Assembly (NCBI GenBank): GCA_014526335.1
Contig: JACTAT010000327.1
Location: 1 to 64,000 of the forward strand
Source of the DNA: Chrysaora quinquecirrha
Lineage: Eukaryota > Cnidaria > Scyphozoa > Semaeostomeae > Pelagiidae
Direction: 5' to 3'
Length of the DNA: 64,000 bases
The notes beneath the pieces are model-generated. The model did not search any database. It saw only the letters and a program-made list of their open reading frames with translations, and had not been told where the DNA came from. The position numbers were made by a program, and so were the translations under genes. Each line of letters opens with the position of its first letter. Positions within the stretch are counted from its first letter, which is position 1. Below, piece after piece: positions 56,349-64,000 of this stretch.

Positions 56349-56579
56349 GTTGAAATGTAGGCCTCACTGAAATGTTGAAAAGTCGAATATTGTATCTATT
56401 TGCTTGTAAGAAATTTTAAGTGTGGTTTGTGGTAACATCACAAAGTGGAGAGGTTACAGACTAGAGAGCATAAAGAGGGGTCTCTTGGAAGTACGAAGGA
56501 GAAGCTCTAATATGTTTGCATTTTGCAAACTTGATCATTGAGAAAGAACAACAAAGAGGTACTTAAAATAAGATTAGTC

Positions 56580-57335
56580 AGGTGCATCTGCTTTTTTTCA
56601 ATAAGCCCCTCTCGAATAAGGAACCATCAAAGAATTCACTTTAACAATTGAGACCCTATCAAAATAAGCCTCCAATTAAGAATTTGTTTTTTAAAAAACC
56701 CCTCTCTTATAATTCCCAATCTATGAATTCACTTCTGCAGCTTGCCTTTCTAGAATAAACCATCTAATAATTAATTTTTATATAATAAATAATTAGCCCT
56801 TCTCATAGAAGCCCACTACCAAAGAACACACACCTCAATCTTGAAGTAGCAATCTATTAATACATTTTTGCAATTAGCCCCTAAAACAAGCCCCCATCTA
56901 AGAATTTATTTTAGCAGATTAGCCCCTCTTGGATAAACCCCAATCTCTATTTTCACAGTATAGCAATTTTCAACAAGATTTTGGTTGTGCAACAGCCACT
57001 TCTTATTGTTTGATCCTATTGCTAGCCTATTGTTGTATTGAAAGCTTGCATGCGCAAATCCCAAACACAGCATCATGGCGATCATCTAACAATTCAATGA
57101 TGCATTTAACAATTCCCTTATTCAAATAAGCACCTAACAAATGAGTACTCATCTTTTTTTTATCTGATTATACAATTAAGTTCTTTTCAAATACACCCCC
57201 CCCCCTCAACTAAGAATTAACTTTGCAAAATGCCCTTCAAGGATAAGCCCAAATCTAAGAATTTATTTTTGGAAATTAGCCCACATTTAGGAATTAAATT
57301 TTGCAATTATGCCTAATCTTTATCAAGGTTAGTTA
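56580..57335. repeat. Degenerate minisatellite, ~60-75-bp unit
   Basis: Ten or so worn units share 'ttagcccctct', 'ataagccccaatctaagaatt' and 'attttgcaa' in this order, with starts near 56600, 56690, 56795, 56870, 56920, 57180, 57240 and 57300. It follows the transposon by about 230 bases. Confidence 0.65.
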
Positions 57336-59760
57336 TTCAATTACAGTAGTTTTGGGGGTTTAAGGTCGATCAAAAAGTCATTAAAAAGGGGTTTTTTAAC
57401 AACGAATTGATGCATCCATGAAAGTGCAATGCCATTATTTCAACAGCAGCAAGAAATCAAAATGGGGCCACAAAAAACACTAGGAAAGCACCTGAATGTC
57501 TTTTTAAGCTGTTTGATGGAAAGGAAAATGCACAACCCACCCCTGCAATCTTTTTCAAAGATTTCAAAGATTTGAATGCTATGCTAACACACAGCATTGA
57601 GTCAACAAAATTTTCAATACTGCATTATTATATGGTGTTCGAAATGTTCGGACCAGCAACGGCGCAATCTGATTGGTTCTTCACCGGTCCATACAAGCCG
57701 CATTGACCAGGGTTGATATAACCACATGATATAGCCACATAATTTCTCATTGATAAAGTGAGAGAGATTGAGATGGGAAAAAATACTGAAAAATGCTGTT
57801 TCTTGCGTAAACGTTCTCCAACAAAGTTCGAAAATATTCTATAATGTTTTTAACACCATATAATAAAGACTTTATTGAACGATTGCCTGGTCAATGCAGG
57901 AAAATATTCAGACCTCAGCTTCTTGTACAGACCTACGTCATGCTTCAGTCAGAATATTTTCCAGCATTTAAAGTGTGCTGCACTCTTTTGTTAAGTCTTG
58001 GTGCCTTCAGTACAGTACATAAAAATTGTTGGTATGAATCAATGAATCAATGATAGGTAATAATCATTAGGCAGTATATTTCCTTCTAATCACTTTCTTA
58101 CTGTTGTGATCTTTTCCTTTTCCTTTTCCTGTCATCGCGATTCTCCAACTAGGGTATGAAGAAATGAAAACATTTAATCTGAAAGATAACTTGTGATGAG
58201 AGTATGAAACGAAGTGCTCATAACCAAAGCTGTTGTTCTTTAACCAATATCTTGTTATTTACATAGTTATACCCAACGGCCTAATTGACAGGGTCATTTC
58301 AAAATGTTTTAAACAAAGACGTGATCATTGCTCTTTGTTTTAAACAAAAGAAAATGGTTTGTCTTCAACGAATCAGCGTTTAGGGGCGAAGTGTCCTTGC
58401 GCACTGAGACATGCTTTTCCGCTGACCACTTGCCTTCCCGCTGAAAATTGCCGTTGTGTGTTGTGTTGTCTGTAGTTCGTCTAGTGTCATTACAGAGGGA
58501 TGTAAACATGTAATCGTTCGGCACGGATATAATCCAACCTGTACGCGTAGCAATTCTGAAGTTATTTTTTACCTTGTCTTTGAAACAGAGAGTAGGAAGT
58601 TACTGTGGCAAAATGGAAACAGTACGCGAGAGGAATCATAGGCCATAGCAGTTTGCAACAACAAAAGGAATTTATGCCTATGGCCTACGCGTACGCCTGT
58701 CTGTGTAGATCTCTAGACCGTCTGTCCTAGTAGTCTAGTGGTTCAGTTACTTATTACCTGGAAGGAAGATGAGGGGTGATGGCCATAATGTTTAGAATTT
58801 TATAAACACAATGCTCATAAAAACTTATTAATGTAAAAAACTTTAAATCTGTCACTTTTCAAGAAATAACACTAGAAAACTTAGTAGTCTACAAGTACAA
58901 TACAACGATTCAGTTGAATGAAGGTGGATGAAGGTCAATCCAGGCAAACCAATTAAACTGTTGATGCATTCTTCAGTATAATACCTCTAGATTACATGGT
59001 GTGGGGTAAACTTCTGATGAAAAAGAACACCCCAAATTTAGAAAAGTGCAATAGTTTGTTGTTGATGAGTATTGAAAATTTCATCAAGAGGATGATTTGA
59101 ATGAGATTTTATTAAAAGGGCTTCTGACCCAAAAGAAAACCTAACCTAAAAGAACTCCTTTTATACCACTGAGTGTCTTTCAAACAGTTTTGCTTTTAGC
59201 CAGCCAACCCAACATACAAATGATTGCAATTACCTTTTTAGTCTTTGAGAACAGTGGAAACATTTCAAGCATACTAGCTTTGAGGTATGCCCAAAATGTT
59301 TCTGCTTGTTATTACAATTACCGTGTTTTCTGATTTCAGACTTGGTGCTGAAATCTCTTGTTTTTTTTTACCTTTTTCTGACTGTTTCAATGTTTGGCAT
59401 TGCATTGTATAAGACAAAGGCTTGTGGGTTGCAACAAGAGCAATAACAATGTTGCAGAAGTTTTATCAAATGAGATTTCTTTCAGTTTTTCTGTGTTAAA
59501 ATACTTTTCTAAATGAGTCAGGTTTGGTATTCTCTTACTGGAAAAACAGGAAGATATTAAACATGCAGAGCAATTTTGGCTAATCAAAAGTAGGGAGTGA
59601 AAACATTGCAGAGTATAACATCCAACAAGCACTGGACTGATTTTGATACACTGCTGCATCGTTTTACAGTTTGAAAAGTCTATATGCATTGAGTATTGGG
59701 TTTCAACACTAAGAATGTACTGCATTTTCAGAATTTGTTCTGTGCTGTATAGGTGAAGGT
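57336..59760. other. No recognised gene
   Basis: AT-rich sequence with short open frames (57844-58053, 59387-59725) that show no family signature. No large repeat or RNA gene is evident. Confidence 0.45.
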
Positions 59761-59844
59761 GAAATGGTGTTTTAGCACCAGTCGCTAGGATCTCAGTAGT
59801 AGGTTAACTAATCGAGACCTCGACCCTGGCTGTGATGCTACCGT

Positions 59845-59915
59845 GGCTGGGCTCAAACCCTGACCACACTGAGCTTCTGACACCACGAGTCAGCTGGATT
59901 ACACCACAACGCCAC
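59845..59915 (-). repeat. tRNA-like (SINE-type) sequence
   Basis: The minus strand has 'ggcgttgtggtgtaatccagc' in place of an A-box arm, a perfect five-pair stem with a seven-base loop (CTGAC/GTCAG), and 'gggtttgagccc' as a B-box-like arm. A long variable region separates them. The anticodon loop lacks the usual T at position 33, so I read it as a SINE head or tRNA pseudogene. Confidence 0.4.
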
Positions 59916-61060
59916 AGCACCTTCATAATCAAATCAGCTGAAATCATTTCAGATGTTTCTATTAAATTTCCTGGATTTCTGACAGTAGTTTTGTTGATTG
60001 ATGAATGTAATTTAAATCTAATTTCAATTTCATTAATCATGAAATTATTAAATTACACAGGAGTATTGGCAAAAAAGTGTAATAATAGCTATGGTAAATT
60101 TAAATCAGTCACATATTTTCCTATTTTCTCTTAGTTCAAGCCTTCTTGCTTCCTCCCACTGGTCCTCTCTCTTTCTTGCCAGAGGGTCTCAAGAATGATT
60201 TCATTCAAGTTCTTCTTAATGTTCATGTTCTCATATCAAAGATATTAAAGAAAAGGTTATTATACCAGGCAGGAAACTAAACTGAATCTGAAAAGTTAGT
60301 AATCGCTTTGTTTGCATTGCCATCTCCTATTTTGCTGTGTCGATCTATCCCAGTGATCTCAGTATTCCTGTTTGCTGGGCCGCCATTGCTCAGATTTTGC
60401 TATGTTTACAGAAAGAAAGCATCTAGGAGAAAATTCACTAGTGCGCATGACTTTTGGCCCCACGCCCGAGAAATACGTCGTTTCCCGAAGACTTACCTCT
60501 TCTCATCTCCCCAACAAACAAGATGGATAAAAGATGAATGATGCCCTTTCTGCAGCTTCGCGCTCCCCTGCAGCTCAGACAAGGGGGCAAGACCCCTGTT
60601 TTGGGTGGCTACCATTAATTAGTTTGAGACTATTTCCATGTTTTCATACTAAAAACGCTTTGTAACAAATTTTTTGTTTACAACGTAGGTAGATAATTGG
60701 TAGCTTAGCCTCTCATGAATTTCAATCGTCCATAAAAAATTTTGCCCTGCCATAGGAATAGACGCCGACGAAGATTGTAGGTCTGTTCTCATAAAAGTAT
60801 TGTGGAAAGGAAGAATTATTCAGCATATTTTCTCCGTTTGAAAGCCCGTCAAATCTCTTTTTTAAAGGGCCGTTTTACGACTTAAGAAGGGCATGGCCCC
60901 GAAATTATTTCCGGGGCTAAGCCCCCTGATCCCCGTGTCTTTTATTCTTCCCCCCCCCCCAAGCCAAGACCCTGGCTACGCCTCTGGCGCTCCCTTGTTT
61001 CTTCTACTCATTTAATAAAAAACCCGCCAATCCTCTCTAAGAACGCCCAGTCGCGTATTC
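59916..61060. other. No recognised gene
   Basis: AT-rich spacer. Near 60890-60960 a palindrome 'ggccccgaaattatttccgggg' precedes a C run, which looks like the end of a MITE. The open frame at 60308-60541 is not recognised. Confidence 0.4.
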
Positions 61061-61064
61061 ATTT

Positions 61065-61480
61065 GTTACATTAACGACATGCAAATTTGGTGTGAAACTG
61101 TGTTTCTCATGTATATGCAGACGACACTGACCTCCTTTATTTCGCCCCTGAAGCAGAAGCCTTGAATCGAACACATCAAAACTACAGCTGGTAAGCTGAA
61201 AAACAAACTAAATGAAATTGAAAGAGCACTTCCTACAAATGGGAAATGAGACTATAAACTATGAGACTATAAACTATAGACTATAAACGCTTTTGCTTAA
61301 TGCTCTCATTTTACCCCACATATACTAATGCAGTGAGGTTTGAAGTTCTGCCTAAATTAAACACCAGACTAGAGAAGAATGTTCTGCAGATGGTGTTTAA
61401 GAGTGTGAACAAGATCAGTCCCGTATATCTGCAAGAAAGAATAAGACTAGCAAGTGGAATACTTCGAGAGCAATAAGGCC
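61065..61480 (+). pseudogene. LINE RT relic
   Basis: Translation in two frames gives FICYINDMQIWCE, then YADDTDLLYFAPEAEALNRT, the catalytic RT motif of CR1/Jockey-like elements, and later LPKLNTRLEKNVLQMV and VNKISPVYLQERIRLASG, a LINE 3' block. The middle is missing or deleted. A frame shift lies between INDM and YADD. Confidence 0.75.
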
Positions 61481-62029
61481 TGAGTCGACAAAAAAGATGC
61501 AGTATTCATCGAGAAAAGAGATCTTTTCACTACAAGAGGAACAAGTTTATTGTATTCGTAAGCGTGGATCGATGGCTTAAGCTTTTTTGAATGCTTATAA
61601 AGGAAAAGAAATGAAGGTACGGACAGGCGCAGTCTTTTTTAATGCTTCTTACGGTGTTATGTTTGTGTAACGTGTTCTAAGGTCCTCGTCTTCAGTTGCT
61701 CTTTGTCCAGTTTCTCTTTCCTGTTCCAGTTCCTTATCCTATAGTTATATGCAAAAAGCTTCAATCCTTAATTTTATGAAACTGCTTAATTAAAAAAAGG
61801 CTATATCGATGCAAAGGTAGCACTGAACTGAGCTAGAGCATTCGGGTAACCATTTGGTAACCATACCAAAATTCTATATGCTTCTTATACTGACTTTCCA
61901 AGGGTAACCACAGATAGCTACAGGCTACCATAAGATTTGAAGGAAGTTTTTATATACTCTTTACACCCGTGACAACCAGGTTACCCTTGCTAAAACCATT
62001 TAGACAAACGTTTCGAAGAAGCATGCTTA

Positions 62030-62370
62030 TGTTGCTGAACATCCACCTCTCTACTTATTATATCCCACCGCTAGACTTATGGCATCCCACCTCTGAATCG
62101 AACATCCAACGCTGTGCTTATGGCACCCCTCAACTACTGGTGGTATCCCTCCAATCGCTTCACTCAACTCATGGTATCCCTCCCCTGCACGGAATATCCA
62201 CCGATGTAGTCATAGTAGTCCTCGTCTTTAATGATGGTATCCCTCCCCGCAACTCATATGGTATCTCAACGTGGTTATCAATATCAACCATTGTACTCAT
62301 GGCTTCCCTCTGTCGCACTGTTGATATCCCTCTGTTGTACTGATGGTTATCCTTCGCTGTACTGCACAAA
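62030..62370. repeat. Degenerate minisatellite with 'tggtatccctcc'
   Basis: The phrase 'atggtatccctcc' and variants return about ten times at 25-45-base spacing (62068, 62080, 62130, 62172, 62234, 62262, 62298, 62325, 62343). It gives long open frames on both strands, which are an artefact of the repeat. Confidence 0.65.
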
Positions 62371-64000
62371 CGTTACTTCGGACGATATGCGTCGTCTTTA
62401 TTAGAATCATTAAAACCAGGCAGTTCTTTGGAAATAATATTGTCATCAGGACTGTCTTTAGAACACGAGGAATTTCTACCACAATGGATTTCTTTGCCTT
62501 TAGTGTACGTTTTAAAATGTCACTGTTGCCTTGATATCCTCTGATAACGCCTTATCGAAATTAACTTTCTCTCTTCATATTGACTGAGACATTGACTCTA
62601 AAGGTAACTACTATGGCAGGACCTAGATGACCCAAGCGGTCATAACGTGTTCAGTTGATGCGTTGGATGTTTCATTCGATCACTTTGGTTTGGAACGATA
62701 TTCGCAAGTTCTGAGAAAATTTAATCTTGATGGAATACGACGACCTATTCCATGTGAAACCATATGTCTCTGCTTCATCTGTATAACAAGAAATTTTCAT
62801 CTGTTTTTTAGCATAGCCTAATCCTTTTCATCACCATTGTCCACTTCTTCGTTTGCTTCGATGTATTTCTTCTCTTCTGGCTGGATTTCACAACCATTTC
62901 TTTACTGTTTGAGTTTCATATTTAGGCCTGCTTCTTGAAAACAACTTTTCAACTTTCTTTACATGTCAAATGCTCCTGCTTTTATTGGTACAAACATTAA
63001 TACCTGCGCACAAACAGTTCAAGTCTATAAAAGCCTAGTACCCGTCGACGCCGGGTTAGAATTTCGCAAATGGACTTTGAAAAAATAAAAAAAAAAATTA
63101 GAATGCAGTAATGTGGAATATACATCTTTTAAGGTGACAGAGTGGTTTATTCTGCTGATCTTTGCCAATCTTTTACCTCTGATTTATTAAAAATTTAAAA
63201 TTCCGATTACAATGCTACACCTTTGTTTTCTGCACGTAGAGTGGTTCCTGAGTTAGAAGCGAACATATACATACTTGCAAACACTCTTGCCTAGATGTCA
63301 CATATGCATTTAAAGTAATGATTACTTTCTCTCTCACGTATAGCATATTTGAATTACTCTCTTTCACAGTTGCAAGTGCCGTCATACTATACTACTTTAT
63401 AGAAATTTCCGCTTCATCTAGATCATAGAACATATAGACGTTGTTACATCAACGGGTTCTGTTGTAATACGACTTACAAGTGCTTAGGTACTTTGAGAGT
63501 TAAAACAAAAATAAAAACAACAAAATCGTTCTTCATAAAACTTCGTCTACAGATCAGTCTCAGATACTTCTTAATACTTTGGCTCGGCAAAATCGGCAAA
63601 TCGTCAAATGCATCTGATCATCTTAGAAACTTCTCAAAAAGGCTGATGTCTCTAACCGCAATGAAGTGACTGACTCTAGAAGTCCAAAAAAACTCTTAAT
63701 GTCTATAGTTACTTAAAGTAACAACTAAACAACATGTAAACATGATTAAAGATAAATGATAAACAAAAACAAGTAGAGTTACAAAAAGAAAACTACAGTA
63801 AGATGTTAACTGTAGCATCAAAGCCAGAATATGCAATAAAAAAGCAAGAGCTTAAATCCTGCAACAATCCAAATCATATTCTGCATTTTCTGATTTTTCA
63901 TTTAAGCAAATCAGCACGTAGCGCATGGTCTCTAACGAGCGTCGGGAATGCTCATTCGGTTTTTGGCTTCAGAAAGGGGTCACTCATTGGAGAGGGGCAC
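62371..64000. other. No recognised gene to the window end
   Basis: AT-rich sequence with short unassigned open frames only. No repeat with a clear unit was seen. Confidence 0.4.

Noticed and set aside
61969..62369. Long open frames on both strands
   Set aside because: They arise from the 'tggtatccctcc' minisatellite; the composition is repetitive and no domain is seen.

Overview
The window looks like AT-rich nuclear DNA of an invertebrate animal. Host genes are broken by GT-AG introns, intergenic and intronic space is full of mobile elements, and there is no bacterial gene packing. The mix of Ty3/gypsy, Penelope-like, LINE, piggyBac-type and Mutator-like elements, and a transposon protein resembling sequences I associate with cnidarians, makes a cnidarian or another marine invertebrate plausible. 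The species cannot be read from the sequence.

Layout. 1-5827: satellite array of ~180-bp monomers grouped into a ~1.9-2.3-kb higher-order unit. 7080-10817 (minus): last exons of a gene whose C-terminus resembles eIF2A/PYM. 13282-15726 (plus): intact, intronless SMYD4-like protein (TPR, MYND, SET). 16803-21540 (plus): degraded Ty3/gypsy LTR retrotransposon with a textbook -1 slippery site at the gag/pol border. 22702-25656: long-inverted-repeat (foldback) element flanked by TA, with an old reverse-transcriptase piece inside. 25745-26190: LINE relic. 26234-28903: Penelope-like element (RT plus GIY-YIG nuclease) preceded by a perfect 590-bp inverted copy of its own 3' end.

32906-48373 (minus): a host MAGUK gene of the MPP/p55 type, traced through 13 exons (L27, second half of PDZ, SH3, linker, guanylate-kinase-like domain). 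Its introns hold a foldback element with a TTAG-rich core, a piggyBac-type MITE with TTAA ends, a second Penelope fragment, a CR1-like LINE relic and several simple repeats. The exon expected to carry the P-loop part of the GUK domain and the first half of PDZ were not found.

48894-56348: the best-delimited element of the window, a 7455-bp DNA transposon with apparently identical 268-bp terminal inverted repeats and a perfect 10-bp target-site duplication. It encodes a two-exon protein piece (52839-54318) and carries a nested 920-bp foldback element. The rest, to 64000, holds decayed minisatellites, a LINE relic and no recognised host gene.

Host genes and elements do not form a pathway. The main story is several layers of element insertion around three host genes, one of which (MAGUK) may have lost exons. 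Exon borders are read by eye from splice signals, reading phase and family resemblance; no alignment or database search was run.
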